A stretch of 64,000 bases of DNA from Azorinus chamasolen (lineage: Eukaryota > Mollusca > Bivalvia > Cardiida > Solecurtidae): the NCBI GenBank assembly GCA_963576725.1, contig OY755252.1:52663059-52727058 (forward strand), in the 5' to 3' direction. Position 1 is the stretch's first letter; each line of letters begins with the position of its first letter. The position numbers were made by a program, and so were the translations under genes. The notes beneath the pieces were generated by a model. It did not search any database and was not told the DNA's origin. It saw only the letters and a program-made list of their open reading frames with translations. This document shows positions 12,501-24,500 of this stretch, one piece after another.

Positions 12501-15500
12501 CTAAGATATTTGGTATGAAGCATCACCTAATATACCACTACCAGGTGTGTTCAAATAATGACCCCTGGGCCATAAATGGTCTCACCCTGGGGTTTTATGC
12601 TACTTAACATCAGAATCTGTAACACTTAAAAGGTAATTTCCTCACAGTTATTTCCCTTGTCCCATCAGCATAGCCATAAGGGACAAAGGGAGATAACTGC
12701 ATTGGAGTGCTAGTATCATTCTATTTATAACTATTTATAATAAAATGTTGAAGGTGAATCAGTGTAGCTGTTTTAGAAGGCATAGAAACATCTATCAAAT
12801 TCCATTAGCAAATAACAGACCTTGATCCTATAGGAGCCACCTTATCTGGGTCTACTCTGTTTGCAGATGCATGAAAACAAGTTTACATGAGAGAAATTAA
12901 GGGTTAAATAAACAACTCCAGATCTGCAGACCAGCAGCAGGTCAAAGTTACAGCTGTTGGGCAGTAAAATCTCTCCAGGTCAATGCTGACTCTTAACTCT
13001 TTGCATGCTGATGGTGAAACTGTGATTACCTATGCAAACAGTTTGGATCCAGATGAGAGGCCGCATACTGCGGTGTCTCATCAGGATCCAAACTGTTTGT
13101 CATCTTAACCATATTTTTGCAAAAAAATGAAAGTAAGTTTATTTTAAGAATTGAAGCAGATGACAATAACTTTTTGTTGCAGACGAAACATTAAAGGCAT
13201 TTTGACCCATTAACCCCAGTGTGTAGTGTGAGTGATGTTAAATGGTGTCTTCCAATGTCTCTCAAATTAGATGTGAGAGATATAGGAAAGTAACAATTCA
13301 GGCAATCAAGGAAAATGATCACCATCTAGACTTTTGATCTGGGTCCAAACCCAACTGATGTAAGTCATGGTAATGTTTAAGAAAACTGTGAAAACATGAT
13401 TATGAAATGGCCCAACTGATATAAGTCATGGTAATTCTTAAGAAAACATGATAATGATGCATTTGCCTCCCCCCCCCCCCCCCTTAACAATGATAGGTGT
13501 TAAACTTACTACTGTGGATTAAGTCTGCTGCCCCAAAAAGCATCTTAAATATTACTTTTTTCATAAAATTTGATGACAACACATTAAAAAGTTCTAAAAT
13601 ATAACTTCATTATAACAGTAGAGGTAACTCTTCTCAATTTCAATTGTTAAAAATACTAATGACCCGTTTAATTGAATTATCTTCAGATATTCACACCTAG
13701 AGCTAGAATTATTTCTAAACACCTATTAACCCTTAACCTGTTTGCTTTAACAAAAATTGATCTGGGACCACTCTTGTTTGCTAATGCTTAAAAAAAAATT
13801 TATTGCCATAAATAGAAGTTTTAGCTTTGAAAAAAACTGTAAAATCAAATCTATATCTTGTCAAATGTAAAAAGAGCAGACCCTGATCAGACAGCTTCTA
13901 TAGCAGCCGTCTGATCTAGTCTACTCTTATTTTTAATGTGTAAAACACATTATTTCTCTGAAGAGAAGTTTTTGCTTTGACAAAAACTGTAGAATCCGAT
14001 TTATATTGTGTCAAAAGAAACAGAGAAGACCCAGATCAGACAGCTTCCGTAGGAGTCGTCTGATCTGAGTCTACTCTGTTTGCTAATGCATAAAAACAGC
14101 TTTATATGAGGGAAAGGGTTAAACGATTTTTAAAGATATTCTTATTGGTCATTTCACACAAAAACTGGCATTATGTACTGCCTAGCACTCTATTTGCCTA
14201 TATACCTGGGTCAAGGTATAATTGCATAGCTTTATTGAAGTCATTTGAATTTCTCAAAGACCAGTTTTAGGCATTTTGAGCTAAGGCAAAAATGGCACAA
14301 GTTGTAAACAGTTTAGGTCTTGGTCAACCAGTCACTTGGTATTAGTTCTGAATTCAGTTCAAGTTTATTCAGCAGTTAAAGGGTGAAAGCAGTGCACTAA
14401 GCTTATTTCATCTGCTAGAAATGTTGTCCACTGAAAAATTAACATGTCAATATACATGTATTACTGTAACTCAGGTGAGCGATATAGGGCCAATGGCCCT
14501 CTTGTATATAGAAACATACTGTGAAACCTAAATAGTAATCTTCTTATGAAACTGGAAGTTTTTCTGCTTTCATATTTGGCACATAGCATCATCTTGAAGT
14601 CCTCTACAAAACATATATGAATTATGCCCCTGTGTTCAAATGAAACCCCGCCCCAGGGGTGGCCAGATTTCTATAGAAACATAGTGGATTGTCTGGTGAG
14701 TGATATCGGGGCCATCTTGGCCCTCTTGTTAAGAAATCAAATGATGCTGTTGATGTTAGAAAATCTATTGAGACCTTAAAGTATTTGGCCATTTACTCAG
14801 TAATCTCGGGTTTTTTGGCCTTTGCAAAGAGAGTAGAGTCAGATCAGTGCAGAAGGACATGTCTAGATCTGATTCTCTATGTTTTGTATTTTAACCCTTT
14901 ACTCCATAATTATGCATTTGAAAACAGAGTAGACTTAGATCAGATGGCTCCTGTAGGATTTGTCTGATTAGGGTCTGCTCTTTTTATGCCCTCAAAGCTA
15001 GGCTTTGGCGGCATATAGTGATCGCACCGTGCGTGTGTGGGTGGGTGTGTGGGTGTGTGGGTGGGTGTGTGTGTGTGTGTGGGTGTGTGTACCTTTTGTC
15101 CGGAGTATATTTCCTTTGTCACATCAGCTACGGATACCAAATTTGGTGTGTGAGTTCATCTTGGGATGGGGGAATGTCGCGTACCATTTTCATGTCACTG
15201 TGACCTTGACCTTGACCTTTGACCTTGATTTTACAAAAAGCTTGTCCGGAGCATATCTCCTTTACCTTACCAGCTACAGATTCCAAATTTGGTGTGTGAG
15301 TTCATCTTGGGATGTCGGAGTGTCGCGTACCATTTCCAGGTCACTGTGACCTTGACCTTGACCTTTGACCTCGATTTTAAAAAAAGCTTATGCCTTACCA
15401 GCTACAAAAAGCTTGTCCGGAGTATATCTCCTATACCTTACCAGCTAAGGATTCCAAATTTGGTGTGTGAGTTCATCTTGGGATGGAGGAGTGTCGAGTA

Positions 15501-18500
15501 CCATTTTTAGATCACTGTGACCTTGACCATGACCTTTGACCGATTTTACAAAAAGCAGGTCACTGTGACCTTGACCTTGACCTTTGACCTCGATTTTAAA
15601 AAAAGCTTATGCCTTACCAGCTACAAAAAGCTTGTCCGGAGTATATCTCCTATACCTTACCAGCTAAGGATTCCAAATTTGGTGTGTGAGTTCATCTTGG
15701 GATGGAGGAGTGTCGAGTACCATTTTTAGATCACTGTGACCTTGACCATGACCTTTGACCGATTTTACAAAAAGCTTGTCCGGAGCATATCTCCTTTACC
15801 TTACCAGCTACAGATTCCAAATTTGGTGTGTGAGTTCATCTTGGGATGTCAGAGTGTCGCGTATCATTTCCAGGTCACTGTGACCTTGACCTTAACCTTG
15901 ACCTTTGACCTCGATTTTAAAAACAGCTTATACCTTACTAGCTACAAAAAGCTTGTCCGGAGTATATCTCTTATTCCTTACCAGCTAAGGATTCCAAATT
16001 TGGTGTGTGAGTTCATCTTGGGATGGAGGAGTGTCGCGTACCATTTTCAGATCACTGTGACCTTGACCATGACCTTTGACCGATTTTACAAAAAGCTTGT
16101 CCGGAGCATATCTCCTTTACCTTACCAGCTACAGATTCCAAATTTGGTGTGTGAGTTCATCTTGGGATGGCGGAGTGTCATGTTCCATTTCCAGGTCACT
16201 ATGACCTTAACCTTGACCTTTGACCTCGATTTTAAAAAAAAGCTTATACCTTACCAGCTACAAAAAGCTTGTCCAGAGTATATCAACTATACCTTACCAG
16301 CTAAGGATTCCAAATTTGGTGTGTGAGTTCATATTGGGATGGAGGAGTGTCACGTACCATTTTCAGATCACTGTGACCTTGACCTTGACCTTTCACCGAT
16401 TTTACAAAAAGCTTGTCCAGAGCATATCTCCTATACCTTACCAGATACGGATTCCAAATTTGGTGTGTGAGATCACCTTCAGATGGCGGAGTGTCGCGTA
16501 CCATTTCCAGGTCACTGTGACCTTGACCTTGACCTTTGACCTCGATTTTACAAAAAGCTTGTCTGGAGCATATCTCCAATACCTTACCAGCTACGGATCC
16601 AAAATTTGGTATGTGAGTTCATCTTAGGATGATGGAGTGTTGCGTGTCATTTTCAGGTCACTGTGACCTTGACCTTTGACCTCGATTTAACAAGAAGCTT
16701 ATAACTTTCCAGCGTCAAAAAGCTTGTCCAGAGCATATCTCCTATACCTTACCAGATACGGATTCCAAATTTGGTGTGTGAGATTACCTTCAGATGGCGG
16801 AGTGTCTCGTACCATTTTCAGGTCACTGTGACCTTGACCTTGACCTTTGACCTCGATTTTACAAAAAGCTTGTCCGGAGCATATCTCCCTATATCTTACC
16901 AGCTGCGGATTCCAAATTTGTTATGTGAGTTCATCTTGGGATGGAGGAATTTCGCTTACCATTTTCAGGTCACTGTGACCTTGACCTTCGACCTCGATTT
17001 TACAAAAAAGGTTGTCCAGAGAATATCTCCTATACCTTACCAGCTACGGATTCCAAATTTAATGTGTGAGTTTATCTAGGAATATAATCGTCAAAGGTTC
17101 TGTTTCTAATGTTAAGAACTGACTCCTGTGTCATTTTTAACAGCATCAAAATTTCATGTTACACCTGCACTACATTGTATTGTTTTTCCGCCAAAATGCA
17201 TTTCAGTGTCTTTACACTTTGGGGGCATTTGTCACCCGTGACGACTCTCTTGTTGCTTTTGATATAATAGAAATATGATTATTCAGTTTCTGCCATGTGC
17301 TTTTATAACAAAGAATCTTCATAATTTTTATGATGTCATTTCTTACATGAATATCCATGGAGTAAAGGGTTAACATAAGAATGAGCCTGTACTGATCACT
17401 GGCGAGACATTGTAGCTTTTATATGAGCCACTCTCTGATGTTTTGCAAACAGAGTAGATCCGGATCAGATATCATGTCTATGACATAGTGTCTGATCAAC
17501 TTTTGCACAGGAAAGCTAGAGAAAAAATTACCACACATTCGGGTGAGTGTTAAAGAGTGCAGACCCTGGACGCTGCGACTGGTCAAAGTCTACACTGTTT
17601 GCAATATGACCCTTTTCCAAGAAACTGAGACATATCTGAGTTATACCTGACACCATGAATGTTGAGGTGAGTTATACCTGACACCATGAAGATTCAGATG
17701 AGGTATATCCGACACCATGAATGTTCAGATGAGGTATACCTGACACCAGGAAGGTTGAGTTGAGTTATAGCTGACACCATGAAGTTTAAAGTGAGTTATA
17801 CCTGACACCATGAAGGTTGATGTGAGTTATACCTCACACCATGAAGGTTGATGTGAGTTATACCTGACACCATGAAGGTTGAGATGAGGTATACCTGATA
17901 CCATGAAGTTTAAAGTGAGTTATACCTGACACCATGAAGGTTGAGATGAGTTATACCTGACACCATGAAGGTTGAGATGAGGTATACCTGACACCATGAA
18001 GTTTAAAGTGAGTTATACCTGACACCATGAAGGTTGAGATGAGTTATACCTGACACCATGAAGGTTGAGATGAGGTATACCTGACACCATGAAGGTTGAT
18101 GTGAGTTATACCTGACATCATGAAGGTTGAGATGAGTTATACCTGACACCATGAAGGTTGATGTGAGTTATACCTGACATCATGAAGGTTACCTGACATC
18201 ATGAAGGTTGGGATGAGGTATACCTGACATCATGAAGTTTAAATCGAAGTATACCTGACACCATGAAGGTTGAGATGAGTTATACCTGACACCATGAAGG
18301 TTGGTGTGAGTTATACCTGACACCATGAAGGCTGATGTGAGGTATACCTGACACACCATGAATGTTGAGATGAGGTATACCTGACACCATGAAGGTTGAG
18401 GTGAGGTATATCTGACACCATGAAGGTTGATGTGAGTTATACCTGACATCATGAAGGTTCAGATGAGGTATACCTGACATCATGAAGTTTAAATCGAAGT

Positions 18501-21500
18501 ATACCTGACACCATGAAGGTTGAGATGAGGTATACCTGACACCATGAAGGTTGGTGTGAGTTATACCTGACACCATGAAGGCTGATGTGAGGTATACCTG
18601 ACACACCATGAAGGTTGAGATGAGGTATACCTGACACCATGAAGGTTGAGATGAGGTATACCTGACACCATGAAGGTTGAGATGAGGTATATCTGACACC
18701 ATGAAGGTTGAGATGAGGTATACCTGACACCATGAAGGTTGAGATGAGGTATACCTGATTCCATGAAGGTTGAGATTAGGTATACCTGACACCATGAAGG
18801 TTGAGGTGAGTTATACCTGACACCATGAAGGTTGAGATGAGGTATATTGGAATCTGGTTGTATGATGGTCTGTCGGCAATATTTTTTATCGGACGTTTTT
18901 AACTGAGTCATCATTACTAGAAATTTATCCTGAGCACCTTCATTTTTGGTTTAACCCTTTATTTGTTGAATATTCATGTTAGACTACACCCAATTATGAA
19001 TGCTAGACTACGCCCAATTATGAACATTTTTGAACCGGCATTTCTTTGTTTGTATTGCAGGGGGAGGCGGATTGGAACAGCAGGTCACTGACAGAGTTGT
19101 CTAACCTGGTGAAGGAAGTGGCACTAGAGGCCATACCCAAAAGTCTTTTTGGTAACTACACAGTTGTTTTTGATATTTAGTAGGGCTGCAACGATACGCC
19201 CATGTAGCGAATACGAATACGTATCACGATACATTATAGCAAATACGAATAAATATTCACGAATACGAATACATTTACATAAACATGCTATGGCATAAGC
19301 TAATAAGAGTTACTTAAGCCAAAGCATGTCCAGATTGAGTCCATATTTAGGATTAGGAATCTTTATGCTTATAATGAAAATGCTACTGGACATGTGCTGA
19401 TAAGCAAGGGAAAAGTATGAGTTATTATATATATTATAAATATTTAATTGGCAAAGTCACATAAACTAGAAACACTGAAAAGATGCTTGTTCAAAAGTAA
19501 ACTGGTCCAGTCCTTTTGTAGTCTTTTACTCTTTAGGCAATATGCATAAAAATAATACTAATTCAAATTCAAGAACCTTTCAAGCACCATCAAAATACAG
19601 TGCATTACACTGTATCTAATTGAATATAGCCGGCTAGTTTCGTCCATTTCTGGTGAATTGTGAACGAACTCAAATAAATTTGGTCAATAAATTTTGGGTA
19701 TGTTCAGACATTGGGGCGCTCCGATAACTAACCGCTAGCCAACAACTAGCAGTATTACTTCATTTCGTGGTGGCACACTTTACAAACAGTGATTTCATTG
19801 TTGGTTTTTTTCCTTCTGATCCCGTCAGAAACCCTAAATGATTCCAGACGGTGCTTTTATGTTTGGTTGGAGTCTGAAAATCTCTTTCGGCCCCGACATT
19901 GTTATGAAACAACAGTTTGCGGTTGTCGTAAAAACTAAGAATTAGTCCTATCAAAACAAACTTGCTTTCAGTAATTGTTTCGTGTATTTGAACCATTTGA
20001 CTACTTTTCTGCAAAAAGTGAATGCAAGAGTACAATTATTAAGCCTGTTGAATCCAACAGGACCAACACACGGTGTCGGATTTGTAAACATAAGAAGTCA
20101 TCAAGATTCATCTCCCTTGGTGTCACTGCGAAAAGACGTTTCGCAGCTGGAATGTTTCGCTCATATTTCAATTATTTCTGGCGAAAATATGTTGTTTTTC
20201 TTTTAATTTTGTTAATTTCCTATATGTCAAATTGTATTCGTCAATATTCGGTTCTTTGGGTAGCGAATATGATACACTCACCGCCAGAAACGATATTCGA
20301 ATAATTCGAATATGTTAGTGTATCATGACAGCCCTAATATTTAGTTTAATTAACACAAGACAGACATGCAAGGGGTCGAACCTTATAAAACTGCTTTAAG
20401 CATGATGTGAGACCTAATTGGCATAGTGAGAAAAAGTATTTATTAGGGCCCTGCATTGAAAATGCAGGAGCCCTATAGGAATCACATTTTCTGTCTGTCC
20501 GTCTGTCAACAATTTGATGTGACGTGATAACTCAAACAGTATTTCACATATTGATCTTATATTAAGGGCATATGCTTAGTATCTGCTCTTGATTAAAGGG
20601 CCCTCTCTGACTGAGTCAGTTTTCTAGTTAGCTGTAGGAGCCATTTGATCAGGGTCTACTCTGTTTGCTTATGGAATAATATAGATCTTATTCTACAGTT
20701 TCTGCCTGATCCAAAAACTTTTTAAGTAAATATTCAACAGATGAAGATAACCCTTTACTCCATAAATACGCCTTTCTACGCCTCTGCAAACAGAATATAC
20801 CCAGACCAAGCGGCTCCAATTTGAGCCTTATGATGATAGATCAGGTTCTGCTGTTTGCTTATGGAATTATATAGGCAAGATTCTTCAGTTTCTACTATCA
20901 CCAATATGTCCCGTGTCTATGTGCCATGACAAAAGTTAATCTGATTTATATTCATGGTGTTATTATTTCTTTTTTTTATTGAATATTCATGGAGTAAAGG
21001 GTTAATAAAGTGATGGAGAGGGTTGATTGAATAGGTCAGAAATATGAGTGGTTATAATGGTACGAAGTATTCGCAAAGTTTCGTCTTTCAGACAACGTTG
21101 TTGAGGTTGACATGTACGTGAAGTCTGACCCCTCCGAGAGTATATCAGACAAGCTCGCAAGGGTAGGAGTGGTGAAGAGCATTCGAGAGAAGATAGAAAC
21201 GCTGGAAAAGATGGATCCAGGTAAGATTCTACTGACAAGATATACGTTAACAAAGATACAGAAATGCCTTGCATTCCAAACTAATTGTATTTGGACCATA
21301 TGTAGAATATCTTGATTTCTCATATAGATCCAAACTGTTTGACATTTGGAAGAGAAATTAAATGTCTTAACCCGTACCCCAGATTTCAGATCCATTTTGC
21401 CTCTACCGTCAAAATCATCACCGTTTCTTAGGTATATTTGTAAAATACATTGGTTCTTTAAAAAATGCTACGTCATCTACAAGTTTTCAATATCAACATG

Positions 21501-24500
21501 TGTCATGTGTATTACTCAAGCAACATGAAACAGCATGTACTGATAATGAAATGAGAAACAAGCCTTTGTATTTGTTTCAAATTTATTACACACATCCCCC
21601 ACCCCTCCCCACCCCCACCGTGGAAGCGAGGACGCTTGAAAGTTTGTCGTACTAGTCATGATTGACATTGATTTTGAATGGAAGGTAATGGATAATTCTA
21701 TACACCAAATAATTTTCACTCATTTTTGACTTAATGCTTAAACAGTTTGAATAATTAATTAGCTAGCTTGAGCGACCTTCTTTGCTCACAAGAAAAATTT
21801 ACCCATGTTGTGGTCATTGCCACCAGGCCTGCACTGCTTGCATCGTTCAAAAGGTCCAAATCACACCTCAAACTAGACTTTGATACAGACACATGCAATC
21901 AGACACTTTGGGGACGTAAAAATTACTTGACTTACCGAAAATGCAGTCAGTTCGAATGTGTATTAAAAACTTATGTTTACATAGAATAAATATGCAGGAA
22001 AATTGGGACTTTACTAAAACTTCATAACAATGAGAAATTCGTGTCAAGGGTGTTCGCCATACTGAGGATGGAGTGTATATGAAAGCAGTGAATACATAGC
22101 TAAGATATTCTATAAGTAAATAGAGCAGACCGTGATCCTGTTAGAGCCATCTGATCTGGGTCTTCTCTGTTTGTAAAGGCATAAAAGGGTGTGTCTTTGC
22201 TATAGAGGATTCATTTAACTGCAGAACCCATTACGCTGCCAGAAGACAGACTGACACACTGGGATGTATATATCACCTTTATCTTTAACTGCAGAGCCCA
22301 TTACCCTGCCAGAAGACAAACTCTGGGATGTATATATCACCTTTATCAATGCCTCAACAAACTGTGTGATGGTTCGACTGGTCGGTGATGACTACAGCGA
22401 CAAACTGGAGGTGTTTCAGGCCAAGCTTCAACAAGCATTCAGGAGTTCAAGCTCAGAAGCCCCAATCATTGAGGGCATGACCTATGTGGCGTTTGATGAT
22501 GCATTGTACCACAGGGTGAAAGTAGTGTCCAAGGAAGGCAGAAAAGTAACTTCCATTCTATGAATATTTAATAGTTCAACATTTCAATTCTGTGATCGAG
22601 ATATCAAAGCATTAATTTCATTTCAGAAATGTTATTTATATATGCTTCGTAAGTAGACAGAGGAACAGATAAACGTGTGTATTCAAATACTAAAATACTC
22701 ATTTCTCTACCAAACCCTATGTTGTGACCACTCTTTGGAACTCTTCAAGACTATTCTAAAGAGTGATCACAATATAGAGTTTGGAACGCTTTAACCCGTT
22801 ACTCCATAAATATGCCTTTCTACGAATTTGCAAACAGAGTAGGTCCAGTTCCTTTGGGAGCTATCTAATCAGGGTCTGCTCTGTTTGCTTATGATATTCC
22901 AATCGATAGGAATCTACTATTTCTACCAATACCAAATAAGCCTTTGTACATATGTCATTATAAAATTTCATCTAATAAATATTCATGATGTCATTATTTG
23001 AATATTTCTTACATGACTATTCAACAGGTAAATTGTTCAGCAAAAAATGCAGACTCAGATCAAACTGCTACTGTTTAATTAATGTCTACATTTTTTTCAA
23101 ATTCTCCATTACTTTTATTCAATGTTGTTAAAACATTGTTGAGGACACTTATTCAGATTTTCAAAATGGTTGAGAAGGGAGATTGTTATCTAAACCTATG
23201 ATGAGGGTATATATTTATTTGTAAAGATCTCAATGAATCTCTGAGTATACTATTATATGTGTGCATTTTATTGTTTTATCCTAGGTGTCCTGTTACTTCT
23301 TGGATCATGGTGATACTGATGAGCTGATACCAGACCAGCTAGAGCCACTGGACCCAGCAGTTAACAGGCTTCTGCCATACCAGGTACAAAACACTGGGAA
23401 CCAATCTAACTGGAAACATCTTCCTCCTATTGAAAAGAAAAAAAAGAAAAAGCAGCTATTTTCATTAACCCTTTCCTTCATATAAACGCATTTTCATGCA
23501 TCATACCATGTAAACTCAGACCAGATGTCTGATCAGGGTCTGCTCTGTTTGCTTTTGGCATTATATAGATCTGATCAGTTTTAGTCAAAGCAAAAACATT
23601 GGAAAGTTTACATTATGAAAATTGAGCTAATAAATATTCATGTTGTCATTCTTTCTTAAGCATTAACCCTTCGCTTGCTAATCGCGTCAATATACCTACC
23701 TGTAAATAGTGAAGACCCAGATGAGACAGCTCCTGCAGGAGCTGTCTCATCAGGGTCTGCACTATTTACAAGTTGATTGTGCAACCAGTGCACTCCACAG
23801 CATTGATTGCACAGCGATATACTTGTACACAGTGAAGATATATGTAATTATACAACAGGGCATGGGTAAAGAAGGAGAACTGTATTTTAAAATTCAGCAA
23901 GCGAAGGGTTAATGGTAGGGTCCATTCAGTATTGAGTATTGCTTAAATTTTGCCAGTGTATTTTGAATGACAAACAGTGTAGAACCAGATTTCAGGGAAC
24001 ACTTTGTAGCTGTATGAGTTCTACACTGTTTTCTGATGTAGTTAACCATTTCCCTCATATATACGTGTTTTCATGCATATGCAAACAGAGTAGACCCAGA
24101 TCAGACGGCTCCTAGAGGAGCCGTCTGATCAGTGTCTGCTCTTGTTTGCTAATAGAATTTTATAGATCTGTTTCTTTTCTGTCTAAAATGTCTATAATGC
24201 AACACATTCTGTATTTCTTTGTAACTATTTTGTTAATGAATGTTCAGTAGGTATTGAAATTTGGCCTAAATACAGAACAGGGAAAGGGTTAAATCATTTT
24301 GTGAGTTCTACACTATTCTCAGATGGTAGTTAAGTCCATTTTGGCGTTTTACTTGCTCAGCATACTAGAAGTCTGTCAGCTCAAAGGACATTATGGATGA
24401 GTTTGATTGAGGTGAGACGCCGAGATGATACTGTTTGAGTCAGAACGACAACTGAGTTATGAAATGGCACATGAGAAACTGGAAATTTTGTCCATGGCAG

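Noticed and set aside
13470..13487. Run of C as a possible quadruplex or functional site
   Set aside because: It is a single homopolymer run without further structure, and homopolymer length is unreliable.
15005..17079. Long overlapping open frames with repeated LVCEFILGW and VTVTLTLTFDLDF segments
   Set aside because: They follow the tandem core of a repeat element, break at every unit with different length, and have no splice or family support.
18189..18914. Open frames with HLNLHGVRYTSSQPSWCQ-type repeats on the - strand
   Set aside because: They coincide with the 31-bp array; the frame changes by one each unit and repeats only every third unit.
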